Part shown: positions 10,758-23,500 of the stretch, piece by piece | How the letters are laid out: every line of letters starts with the position of its first letter | Numbering within the stretch: position 1 is the stretch's first letter | Source of the DNA: Euborellia annulipes | Lineage: Eukaryota; Arthropoda; Insecta; Dermaptera; Anisolabididae | Reading direction: 5' to 3' | Assembly (NCBI GenBank): GCA_023213315.1 | Contig: JAKCPI010027598.1 | Location: 1-64,000, forward strand | DNA length: 64,000 bases | Notes under the pieces: generated by a model | Told to the model about the DNA's origin: nothing | What the model saw: only the letters and a program-made list of their open reading frames with translations | Databases searched by the model: none | Position numbers and translations under genes: made by a program

Positions 10758-11283
10758 TCAAAAAAGTGGGTTTTCGCGACTTGGTCTGTCTGTGTATGTT
10801 CAATTTTAAGCATAAAGGAATTGAGCTATGAGTCTGAAATTTTATATTTAAGTTAAACACCCCCCGGGAGCGTGAAAATAACCTTTTAAACAAAATCGGC
10901 CAAAAAGTACTAGTACTTTACTGATGTACTTTTTCACTTTTTTTCGATTTTCTCAAAATTTGCTCTAAGGATTTTGATTAAAATTCAAAAATCAATTATT
11001 TTTTAGATGCCCTTTAAAATGTATATTCTCATTTTGCAATTGAAATCTTCTGAAGCACACTTTACTCTTGTACTTCATAGGAAAGATAGGAGAAATGGTT
11101 GCCATGGTAACAAAATATAAACATTTTTCCATGCTTATAAATTTTACATCTTGAATTCTAATATATCGGCGGGAACTAAATATATGTCAACACAAAAAAA
11201 TCTGGTGTGACAGAACACAACTTTCGATTACCGAAGGTAAGAGAAAGTTGTGTGTGCTGTGCGACCAATCACACCAGATTTTT
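10758..11283 (+). repeat. Repeat R, copy b, ending in hairpin
   Basis: Plus-strand copy from the AAAAAGTGGGTTTTCGCGAC block to the hairpin at 11196-11283; the ACTTTCTCTTACC start is missing. Its end lies 38 bp before the acceptor of P450-A exon 2. The hairpin arms are mismatched at three inner positions (GAT on the left, AGA on the right). Confidence 0.8.
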
Positions 11284-11321
11284 ATTTATTTTTTGTTTAT
11301 AAAATTTTTTTTTTTTTTTAG

Positions 11322-11506
11322 ATTTTATCAAATGGGCAAATCAACTGGATTTTCAGGTATTTTCCAAATGACAAGAAAATCGTTGGTGATTGCTGATCCA
11401 GAATTAATTAAAAATATCACAGTTAAAGATTTCGATCATTTCACTGATCATATGGGATTCTCCTCTACTGGTGATAGCAAATTTAAAAATTTATTTGTTC
11501 TTAAAG
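11322..11506 (+). CDS. P450-A exon 2
   Basis: Encodes FYQMGKSTGF..VIADPELIKNITVKDFDHFTDH. It starts in phase 2 after a long T tract and ends in phase 1 at AAAG/GTATGT. It has the same length (185 nt) as exon 2 of copy B. Confidence 0.85.
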
Positions 11507-14500
11507 GTATGTAATTTTTTTTTTTTTAATTTCTCTTATCTATATATATATTGTATGTTCAATTCGATATCGGGATTTTGATGGAAATACACGTTTTGAG
11601 GTATAAGGGTATGTTATGGCTGGTGTAATTTGTGTATAAGAATTTTTTCTTTAAACATATATTTTAACAGCTAACGTTTCGGCTTTGGTCAAAGCCATCC
11701 TCGGAGCTGTCAGTGGTCATTATGTACATATATTTCCAATTATATTTGGTATATAACATTAGAAAAAAGTCCTTAGTTCCAAGAAAAACTTTTTCCCTCT
11801 TCTATCACCAATACAATATAGTTAACTTTGAACTGGTAACCGTTGTCTCTAGTTGAAACATGATTTAATAGAAGAATTAAATCCAAGTAAGATACACCTA
11901 ATTCCCTTAATTGAATAATTTTCTGAAAATTTTCAGTTAAACGATTACGATACGAAAATCCTGGTTTCATAAAACCACACAATGATTTTTATTTATTTTA
12001 AGGTCTTTTCGGCGTCTAAGGCCATTTATGCCCAGTTGCACTAACTAGTCTCAGATCTTGACTTGGTCAAGTCCGTCTTGAACTCAAGTCTCAGCTTGAG
12101 ATTTAAAACGTTGCACCAATGAATCTTCAAATGATCTTACCCAAGCTGCCTTTAAGAAAAAACAACATCTGGCAACCTCGCATTTTTGTTACAAATTAGC
12201 CACTAGGCGGCACTGCAGGACAACAAAAAACATATTTGCTAACCAAAATCTGGCCAAAATAAAAATAAATAAATAAATAATCAGCTTAATCTGTTTTATC
12301 AAATTCTATCAACAAAAAAATATTAACAAATTTTAATAAGTGAAGTATTTCTAGGTCCTCCCTCATTGGGGAATAAAAAAAGAGAAAAATTTTCATAATA
12401 TATTTTTCTAGACAAACTATTGAATGAAATGGTACAAAAAAACACAAACAAATTGTAAGTTATCTACAGTTTTTTTAATTTAAAATAAATAAATTTACTT
12501 ACTTTTTGTTTGACGTTTTTCTGCCACTTCAATTCAATCAACTTTTAAATCTATTATTTTTAATATCTATTTAAAATATTTAATATAATATATTATATTT
12601 TTAATAATGGGTTTATTTAATTAATAAACAAATTAATAATTTAATTTAGGCTAATATTTTAATTTAATATATTAATAAATTTAACAGTAAAAATATATTT
12701 AATATATTTATTTAAAATCATATTGAATTTTGACAGATATATTTTGAAAATACGAGGTTATGTTCAAAACCTTCTCTGTCAATTATAACATTATGCAAAC
12801 ATCAAAATCTTCACCTCCGATCAGCTCCATCCACACCAGTATTCACGTTTTCTACAGCGGCGTAACCAGACTTTGAGGGCGGGGGGGGGGGCGAAGCTCA
12901 ACTAGGGGCGCCGATTTTCCAGGGGGCTCCGCCCCCTGGACCCCTTGCTCGCCTTCGGCGAGCAATTGCCGCCTTCGGCGGGCAAATTTTTTGCATCCAG
13001 TAATTTTCTCAACGAATTTGTTTATATTTACATGTTTTTTAATGACCCCTGTATGATTTTGTTTTGATTTTTCTTTGCTTTTACGAAAAATGTCGTTTTC
13101 TTCTGTGATTATTTCAAAAACTATTCAGTTTTCGGGAAAATATCAAAGAATAAATACTTTTTAAAATTGAGTATTTTATTTCGACGGGCATGCAAATGAA
13201 ATTTTATTTAAAAATTCCTAGACATTCGTTCATTCATTCACTAAATCTCGGGCGGGAATGAGCGGATTTGAAAAAATTCCGGGCGGGCTCGGGCGGGCCT
13301 GAAGAATGGTAAAAGCCCTTTCATTTTGAGAAAATCGAAAAAAACTGAAAAACTACATCAGTAAAATACTAGTACTTTTTGGCCGATTTTGATTAAAAGC
13401 TTATTTTCACGGTCCCGGGGGTGTTTAACTTAAATATAAAATTTCAGTCTCATAGCTCAATTCCTTCATGCTTAAAAAAATTTTGAATTTCAAAAAATTA
13501 AATATTAAGGCTTATACGAATCCTGAGTAAATCTCCACAGCCATAAAACATCAAATTAAGGCTTATATATTGCAAAATAAAAAAAAATTTTAATTATAAA
13601 GCCTCTATATACGTTATTTATTATTTTTGGAATTAAATTCATTTAAAATAGTAGAATTCAAGTTGTAATATAATTTTAAAAGAAAACAATCAATTTTTTA
13701 AGACAATCGATGAAAAGAATATGATAAAATCACATACGCTGGGCTATATCTTAGAGGCCGTAGGGCGCCTATGCCGGTTCCGGGGGCGCCAAGGGCTCGA
13801 TGCGCCTGGGGCGGGGGGGCTCGAGCCCCCCCTCGCCCCCCCCCTGGTTACGCCACTGGTTTTCTATTAATATCTTGAAGTAAAAACCAATTTATAGCGA
13901 TTAAAAACAGTTTAAACTTTTACACACCGTCTATGCTTCAACAAATTTTATTTCGAATTTTTTATATATAATATAAATATACCTGGTAAATTTTTTAAAA
14001 ATTCTTGACAGGCAGTATGAAAATATAATTTTTTTTTTTAAATAATAACAAGAAGATTGATTAATTAAAAAAAAAAAATATATATTCTAAGGGATTATAT
14101 AGAAAGTTGAATAGATAAAATGTCACAATTCTCCTTTTAGGTTACGAATTCAGGCTGAGAGGGACTTAAGTCGCCAAATTTGACTACTTGAGATGTAAGC
14201 TCAAAATCAGGACTTAAGTTCGTATTAAATGTTGGTGCAACACTCTAAGTTCAAATGTAAGATGTAAGACGATCATGAGACTTGAGATATGTTGGTGCAA
14301 CTGGGCATTAGACCCCATCCCTATTTATTTCAAATGATTTGTAGTCAAATCAAATGAAATAAATTTTTCTCGCTTGGGACGGGAAGCGAACCCGGGACTC
14401 CGGCGCGAGAAGCTAGTGTCTTCTCTCTGAGCCACGGGTCACGGGCATTTTTTTATTTTATTTATAATAAGATTTTTATGGAGTTTTTTTGGATTTTGAC

Positions 14501-17500
14501 AAGCACAGTACACAACTTTCTCTTACCTAACTGAAGGTAAGAGAAAGTTTTGTGCTGTGTCACATCACCATTTTTTTTTTTTTTTCAGGTGATGAATGGC
14601 GGAATTTGCGTGCCATTTTGAGTCCTTCATTTACAGCAAATAAATTACGAATTATGTTAGAATTAATGGAGAAATGTGCAAAAAATATTGAAAATTTTTT
14701 AATACAAGAACATAAAAAAAAAGAAAAAGGTATGAGATTAAAATAAAATGGGAATAGACCTATAATTATTTTCTTTTTTTTTTTTTTTTTTTCTTTTTTT
14801 AGTCCTTCATTTTGAGACAAAAGAATTATTTTCAAGATTTGCTAACGATGCAATTGCCACGGCTGCATTTGGCATTGAAATTGATTCAATAAGCAATCCT
14901 GAGAATGAATTCTTTCTAATGGGTCAAGATTTTACAAATTTAACTAAAAATTTCCGTTGGTTAAAAATACCACTTTCTATGATCTCTCCAAAACTACTCA
15001 ATGTACGTAATAATCATTTTATGTTACAGTAGTTCAAATAAATGCAAACATTTTGATCCTTTTTTACTTTCTCTTAGCCTATATATGAAATATATAGGAG
15101 AGAAAGTATTGCGATCATGTCAAAAATTCGATGTCGAGATTTTGATGGATATACATGTTTTGAGGTCCCCTGAGTCCAAAAAAGTGGGTCCCGCAAATTG
15201 GTCTGTGTGTGTGTGTGTATGTATGTGTGTGTGTGTGTGTGTGTGTGCGTGTGTCTGTATGTGTGGACAGATTTTTAGCATGAAGGAATTGAGCTACCGG
15301 ATTGAAATTTTATATTTAACTTAGGTACCTTCCCACACGCTCAAAATAAGCTTTTGAACAAAATCGGCCAAAAAGTACTAGTACTTTACTGATGTACTTT
15401 TTCAGTTTTTTTCGATTTTCTCAAAATTCCCTCCAAGGATTTTTTTTAAAATTCAAAAATCAATTATTTTTTAGATGCTCTTTAAAATGTATATTCTCAT
15501 TTTGCCGTTGAAATCTTCTGAAGACCACTTTACTCTTGTTCTTCATAGGAAAGATAGAAATGGTTGCCATGGTAACGGAATTTAAATCTTTTTCTTTTTA
15601 TTAGATTAAAAATCAATTATTATTTAAATTCCCATTTATTTCTGTCTTTAATTGCTTAGGAGAAAACATATATATCTCTCTCTCTCTCACTTGCAAACAT
15701 TATCGCCTGTCTCTCCGCCTTCTCTCATAGGCCTAATGTTAATTTCCTATAGGGATTTGTATGTTAATTTCGATTCAAAAGGGGGTCGGTCCCCTTTGGA
15801 ACTTTTTACGCATTTAAATTTTTTTTTCCAATTCTTATGAAATTTTGTATTTATTTACGATTCTATATTGTGTATAAAATGTCCAAATATGAGATTAAAA
15901 TTTTGAAAAATAACCATAGTTTATTTGAAGCAGTCAACATTTAAAATGCAAGTTTGAAACTAAGGTGCTATCGGAAACTAAATATATCTCGACACAAAAA
16001 ATCTGGTGTGACCAGCACAGTGCGCAACTTTCTCTTACCGAAGGGTAAGAGAAAGTTGTGTGCTGTGCGCCAGTCACACCAGATTTTTTTAATGCAAAGA
16101 ACAGAGGGCATTTTATGACTCTCCTTAAGGGGGTTCAGGAGCGACGTCTTAAAATACTTTAAAAAAAAACTAGACTATTATAAGGAATTTTTCAATGCGG
16201 TTTTTTTTTAAATGAATTAAATTCATAAGAGATTATTGGGACATCGAGCTATAATTTTTTTAATGTCTTATTAAAAAATTATCGTAATTAATTTTTTTGT
16301 TATCAAGCAAATACAAAAAAACAATCTGTCCCAATAATCTTTAATTTTTTTTTTTAATTTAAAAATGAATTTATTGTTATTATTAATCACATATTAATTA
16401 AAAAATTTTTAAAATAAGCTTAGATGTTTTATTTAAAAACCAACTGCCAAATTAGTTCAGCATTCTTGTAATAGATGGCAGGCTAGTCTAACAGCCAATC
16501 CCCTAATAGCCTATATTTATATGCTTTTATAAAAGATACATAATATATAATATTTATAAAGTATTTATTGTTAAAAGATCAATGAAAATCAAACAAATGC
16601 ATTAAATATTATTAGCTACCATTCTGACATCTCTTTGCAAATTTTTGAATTACTTGATTTTTGGGCTTACTTTTTATGACACACAACGCCATCTTATCGG
16701 GAAAAACATGCGTAACACCTTCGCTCCTGTTCCGCCTTAATTCCACCTCTTGGCAAAAGCAGCTTTGCCTCATGAAGCCCCTTAAGGGGACGAAGGCTTC
16801 ACCTCCCCCTGTCCTTGCAGAAATAAATGGGAATAAAAACACAAATATTCAATTTTATATATTTTTTAGTTATTTTGTTCTGAAAGTATTTTCCCTGAAG
16901 TATCAGCGAAATTTTTCAAGAATCTTTTTCAAGAAAATATTAAATATAGACGAAAAGAGAATATTGTTCGGCCTGATTTGATTCATCTCATGATGGAAGC
17001 TTCTAAAACTAAAGGTAATCAAAAACATATTTATTTTTTTGTAAATTTTTTTATATATTATTTATTTTTTTTTAGAATTGTCAGATGAGAATATGATGGC
17101 TCAATCGATGCTCTTCTTCTTAGCTGGCTTTGATACAGTTTCGACATCTTTAAGTATTTTGATGCATCATTTAGCGCAGTTTTTTGATATTCAAGTGAAA
17201 TTATGCCAAGAAATTGACAAGATTATTAAAAAGTATGGAGAGAATTTGAATTATGATATTCTAATGAACGAAATGACTTATATGGATATGGTCTTCCAAG
17301 GTATGAATTGTCAATCCTCTCTCTGTCGGTACAAAATATTTTTGAAGCATTCATGTAATTAATTATTAAAAAATTGAAATTTAACATGTAGTCTATGGGG
17401 AATGTCGACGAAACGCACACATATCGAATTATATAGCGACTCCTGCAATAGATACAAAAAAGAAAACTTACATTTTTATCAATTCACTTCCGAGGAATAC

Positions 17501-20500
17501 GTTAAAAATAAAATCAAAAGTTTCTGCTGAAGACTTTTAAAGATATTTTAACATGAAAGTCAAAAAAATCCCGAAAATGACAGTAGGGCCAATATTTAAA
17601 AATAAGGAAGTCACGAGACTCAGACCAGTCTGGCAACGTCGCATAAAATAATACTCATTTCTCGCTGTCAGTTACATTTTTTTTTTTTTCATTTAAGCTC
17701 TTTTTCGGCAGCGAAGGCCATTTAGACCTATTTTGTATATATATTTCACCTGGATTGGTAGCCAATGGCCCAAAATCTATGATGTAGGGAAGGTGAATTC
17801 GATCTCTTTTGACAATATTTTAGTTTGTTTCAAGAGACCTCTCCAAAGATAAGCTCAAAAAAAAAAAAAAATTTTCAGGGTCGTTCAAAATTTTTAAAAA
17901 TTTCCAAATTCGTCAAAAATCTATTTTTTTTTTTTTTAATTTTTTTCTCGTTATGGCCGAATTTTATAGTCGAAAAAAAATAAGTTTCTAAAATTTTCAA
18001 CTTAAAATATTAATTTTTAAAGGTCGCTCAAAATATTTTTTCGTTGGCTTACAAGAAAACATGACAAAGTCAAAAATTGATCATTTTGTAAAAAAATGAC
18101 TGAAATATCATGAATAATATTCATGCCTAGGGTTAGATTACCAAGATTTATAGAGGCCAGATCCGGGCAGACGACTCTAGGGAGTATGGAAAAATTTTTG
18201 AAAATTAGACATTGAAATTTGCGTTTTTAGCTATCCTGAGACGTGAAAAATGTATAATTGTTTTGTTTAGTTTTAAAATATTAAATCAAACTTTTTAATT
18301 TTTGTCTGTCCAATGGGGGGGGGGCCCTCTGGACCACCCCCCCCGGGACCGCTAGTGATTGTAATATATATTACAATGATTAATGCAAATGTCTTGTAGA
18401 AGACATTGTAGCAAAAGTAAACACAGTATTTATGTCAAAATTCAGGGCTAATTGTTTTTTTGACACCGCATGGTGAGTTTGCCTATACCCATCATTAAAT
18501 TCAATATATATGAATAAAAAAAAAATAAAATAAATAAATATCCTTATAAAACATATGTAATTAAAGATATGTACTTTTTGTTTGTTAATCTTAAGGTCCT
18601 GAAGAAGGAGCCGTTTTGGCCCTGAAACGTTGGCTTATCGCGGAATGAATTAAACCAAATAAATTGCCTGAATATCAGTTTCGGATTTATTTATTCATCT
18701 TTCTCAATGAAATATAGGCTTTAAACCTGTTTTTTTTTTCAGTAATTATTTAGATATAACCGTGTAATTTACTTGGCTGTATTTACTTGCCAATTCTTCG
18801 AAAAGAATTTGTGCCTATCGGAATTTGGAAGCTTCTGAGATGCGTTAAAAGTTGACACTACTGCAACTTCTTTTGTAAACTTTTATTGTACTAAAAATTC
18901 TTTAGTTTTGTAAACCTTTTTGTATTAAAACTAATTTAGTTAATAAACCTTATGGTTCCCCAACCGGGAGACGTTCAACACGCTGATTCCTCGAGGGTCA
19001 CCCACTCAAGGTTTTGACGGATCCTTTTTTTTTAAATTATTAAGTAAAGGACTAACTACTTCCGGTTGTCATAATTATTTTAAAAAGTTGATACAGATCT
19101 ATTGTAGAATTTTAGTTAAGGAAGATTTTTTGGGTATTTCACACAAAAAATCTTTTTTTTCCAACTCAGGGAGGGCGAATTTTTGACGATTTTAATACTT
19201 TCCCTACATCTTGTATATAAGAGAGAAAAAAACAACTTTTGACAAAACTCATAAGTTTTCTTTGGAATAATTTCTATATTTTTTTCTTTTTTTTACCAGA
19301 GTCTCAAAGAATGCAGACAGTGGCGTTTTTCCTAGACCGGGTGTGCGTCAAAAAATACACCTTTCCGGCTCAAGGTTCACGTCCGGAATTGACCGTTGAG
19401 CCTGGACAACATCTCATAATTCCTGTTTACAGTTTCCATCATGATCCTGAACATTTTCCGGATCCAATGAAATTTGATCCCGAACGATTTTCATCTGAGA
19501 ATAAACACAAAATCAGTCAGTACACATTCATGCCATTTGGCGTTGGACCACGAAATTGTATTGGTAAGTGGAATTACATTTACCGGGAGAGGCGGATATT
19601 CCAATGCAAATTAAAATCAAATCAAATCTTTTATATAATTTGTGTAATTTTAAAACATTTAAAGATTTTTTTTTATCTTTTCAAGGCTTTAAGGATGTTT
19701 GGGAGGTCAGTGGCGTAGCGAGAGGGGGGGCAAGGGGGGTCATCATGCCCCGGGCGCTACTCACAAAGGGGCGCCAAACAAATTCGCAAAACAAAAAATA
19801 ATTTTGATGTCCGGGAAAAAAATTTGCGCGTGACGGAAAAATTTAATTCCGCAAAAAAAATAAAATTTTTCCGCAGGAAGGGGAAAAAATTCAGCAAAAC
19901 GTAGCCTCCCTAAAAAAAGGTAAAATGATTTTAACAGCAGGGCAAAAAATTTTCCGCAGGCAAGAAAATTTTTGAGTTCGGGCCCCCCCCCAAAATAATT
20001 TCTATATACGCCCCTGTATAATGTTATGGTTTTCGAATGCGGGGGGGGAAGGTTATTGTGCCCCGGGCGCGAGTTAAACTCACTACGCCACTGATTAAGA
20101 ATCTACTTTTGTTATCATTAGTAAAATAATTAGATTTTCTGTTTAACTTCCAGTTCAATTGAGATTGTCACAGATGTAACAACCTTTGTAATCTTAGCTG
20201 AATTGTACCTGAAGAAGGTCACAGAATGACTGGCCGAAACGTTGTAATTTTTACAAATAAACCACAGTTAAACCGAAAATCTAATTCTTTTATTAATGAT
20301 AACAACTGTGAAAGCCTAAACTCCAAAACTACTTTTGTTATTTTTAAAAATATATTTTCCACAAATCAATTATAATAAAAATAAAAATTATCCAGCAATA
20401 TTTTTGTTTTGCGGACCATTTGGCGCCCCTTTGTGAGTAGCGCCCGGGGCATGATGACCCCCCTTGCCCCCCTCCCCTCTCGCTACGCCCCTAGCTACTA

Positions 20501-23500
20501 TCTATCTATTAAACACAACACAAGGCATGTGATACATCGTTTCTGGATAAATTTTCACCTAGAATAAGAATTTGCATACGAAATTTTAATATCTCTAATA
20601 GTTTTCGATTAATTGATACAAATTCTAAAAATATAAGATTTTTAATTTAACCACTTCTTAAACATATGACACGGGGAAAATATGGGGGATTTGATGAGGA
20701 TTAAGAATCTACTTTTGTTATTTTTGTATCTCAATTATTTTTCGAGTTATACTCAAAAAACGATACAAAATTTGAGAAGGCTTAATATCATTAAACATAA
20801 AAGGTAGAAGATATTTAAGATATCGAATAAATTCTGTATTTAATGCAGATAACGAATCAATAAACACCAATTTTATATCTTTTTTAGTTTTTAGCAAATT
20901 TACGAAAATTCAAGCAAACATAGATGTGACTCTCTCTTATTAAATAGAGCAAACTAGTAATTGACATAAATGTATAAGATTCAGGATTTAGTGCTGATTC
21001 TAATGCACTATTCACTATTTATATATGTTGAATAGTTTTTTTATTATTTTGAAAAGAAAAAAATTCATCTGTCAAAATTAATTAAAATCGATTTTTTATT
21101 ATTTTTAGGACATTCCTTGGCCAAAAATGGATTGTTTTAGTTAGAATATTTTATATTTTAATTTATTCAATCGATATCAAGCCCTAAATGTGTTTATTTA
21201 ATTAAAAAACAATAAATTAAAAAATATTGGCGGGAGTTGACATTCCAAGTCGTGAGTGTCATCAACAAACCCTCATTTTATGTGGGCGTAGCTAAATAGA
21301 AAAATTCCTATGGCTTTATAATTAATTCAAGAGACCAGTTTTGCATTTTGCCTCAAATCCGTGAATAAATAAGAGAGATTTAGCGATTTTTTGAAAAGCG
21401 ATCTCGCGCGAGACGAAAGGCTTAGACAAGAGTTACGCAAGTCTCCCTGGCTGGTCTCTGGGCGCCGATCGAATTGGAAAAAAAATTTGATGCTCTTCCA
21501 TTAGTTGAAATAATTGTCAAATTGATTGATTTCATCTGTTTATACTCAAATTTTATAAAATTTAATTCTAAAAATGGCTATAAAATCTTATAATGTTGCT
21601 AAATTAAGGGATCTTAAAATTTTTACTTTCCCTTACCTCATATATATACATGTACTTTTTCAGTTTTTTTCGATTTTCTCAAAATTCGCTCAAACGATTT
21701 TGATTAAAATTCAAAAATCATTTATTTTTTAGATGCTCTTTAAAATGTATATTTTCATTTTGCCCTCAGAATTGTTTGAAGCAGACTTTACTCTTGTACT
21801 TCATTGGAAAGATAGGAGAAATGGTTGCTATGGTAACAAAATATAAATATTTTTCCATACTTATAAATTTTACATCTGGAAAATCGAATGTGCCGTACTG
21901 TCGGAAACTAAATACATGTCGACAAAAAAAAATCTGCTGGGCTTGTCACACCAGATTTTGTATACATGTTGTGGGTTGTTTATAAACAACGAGCTAGTAA
22001 AATAAAATTAACAAGTCTCAAAAATTGAAAGCTGAATTTTACATAAAAAGAGGACATAAAATTTCATCCAATTCTGATATGATATGAAATGAAATTTTTT
22101 TTTTTAGAGCGAGCCCTTTGAGAAAAATTGGCTCTGCATGGAAATTTCATATACACGTAGGCAAAAATTCAGTGAATATAGATCAATGATCCTTTTTACT
22201 CTCATCTGATTGGCTAATCGGATGGTGAGATAAAATGAAAAAATAAATGTTTAAATATTAAATTTTAGCTTCATCTAAGTAATCTCTAGGAAATTCTAAA
22301 CTCATTACAAAAAATCCGATGCAAATTGAAGAAGCGGTTTGCGAGTTAGAGACATTTGAAGATTCAATATTTTATTTCTTTTCTATGTTAATTTATTAGA
22401 CGTCTTAATTCGAGCAAAGGAGGGGGAGGGCGGAGCCTGTCTGCTGCCTCCCCCTCCCCTCCTCCCTGATTATTGCTCTTGACCAAGGCGCGCGCGCCCT
22501 CCCCCTTTTCTAAGAAAATAAAATAATAAATTAAAATTATATCTTCGGACAGATTAAAAAGAATTTTAAAGACTCGTAGAAAAAAAAATTTATTATGATG
22601 GTCACACAAATTTCTCTCAACTTTGGCTGTGCTTGTCACACCAGATTTTTTTTGATTTTTTTTAAACAAGGGACTCGCTCTAAAAAAAAAAAAAAAAATT
22701 CATTTCATATCATATCAGAATTGGATGAAATTTTATGTCCTCTTGTGACAATATTCTAGTCCTTGTTGTTTTTATCAATTCAGCTTTCAATTTTTGAGAC
22801 TTGTTAATTTTATTTTACCAAATCGTTGTTTATACACAACCCACAACATGTATAAAAAAAATTTCTAAGATCCCTTAATTTAGCAACATTATAAGATTTT
22901 ATAGCCATTTTTAGAATTAAATTTTATAAAAATTTGAGTATAAACAGATGAAATCAATCAATTTGACAATTATTTCAACTAATGGAAGAGCATCAAATTT
23001 TTTTTCCAATTCGATCGGCGCCCAGAGACGAGCCAGGGAGACTTGCGTGACTCTTGTCTAAGCCTTTCGTCTCGCGCGAGATCGCTTTTCAAAAAATCGC
23101 TAAATCTCTCTTATTTATTCACGGATTTGAGGCAAAATGCAAAACTGGTCTCTTGAATTAATTATAAAGCCATAGGAATTTTTCTATTTAGCTACGCCCA
23201 CATAAAATGAGGGTTTGTTGATGACACTCACGACTTGGAATGTCAACTCCCGCCAATATTTTTTAATTTATTGTTTTTTAATTAAATAAACACATTTAGG
23301 GCTTGATATCGATTGAATAAATTAAAATATAAAATATTCTAACTAAAACAATCCATTTTCGGCCAAGGAATGTCCTAAAAATAATAAAAAATCGATTTTA
23401 ATTAATTTTGACAGATGAATTTTTTTCTTTTCAAAATAATAAAAAAACTATTCAACATATATAAAGAGTGAATAGTGCATTAGAATCAGCACTAAATCCT

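Larger units (their letters stand above)
12029..14307. mobile_element. 2.3-kb TIR element, TTA target duplication (PIF/Harbinger-like)
   Basis: The ends TGCCCAGTTGCACTAAC and, reverse-complemented, TGCCCAGTTGCACCAAC match except for one base and are flanked by TTA on both sides (12026-12028, 14308-14310). A 3-bp TWA duplication is typical of PIF/Harbinger elements. Further copies of GTTGCACCAA occur subterminally in inverted orientation (near 12111 and 14232). No transposase frame remains, so it is non-autonomous. Confidence 0.65.
11985..14452 (-). mobile_element. tRNA-derived SINE (family S2), split by a DNA transposon
   Basis: On the minus strand the right-hand part (14311-14450) starts with a tRNA-like head: GTGGCTCAGAGAGAAGACAC resembles an A-box and GGGTTCGCTTCCC a B-box. 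It ends in AATAAATAGGGATGGGGTC. The left-hand part (~11985-12028) is its tail, GGCCTTAGACGCCGAAAAGA, related to the S1 tail. The two parts are separated by the 2.3-kb element at 12029-14307. Confidence 0.7.
11507..14588 (+). other. P450-A intron 2, filled by nested transposons
   Basis: The 3.1-kb intron holds a minus-strand hammerhead-like motif, an S2 SINE split by a 2.3-kb TIR transposon that itself contains a 1-kb hAT MITE and an R fragment, and a hairpin just before the exon 3 acceptor. Confidence 0.85.

Noticed and set aside
15001..15324. 107-codon frame starting at the exon 4 donor
   Set aside because: It is repeat R read through its (TG)n tract.
22388..22669. 93-codon minus-strand frame
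   Set aside because: It spans the GC-rich centre of the palindrome and a half hairpin; composition is that of translated repeat.
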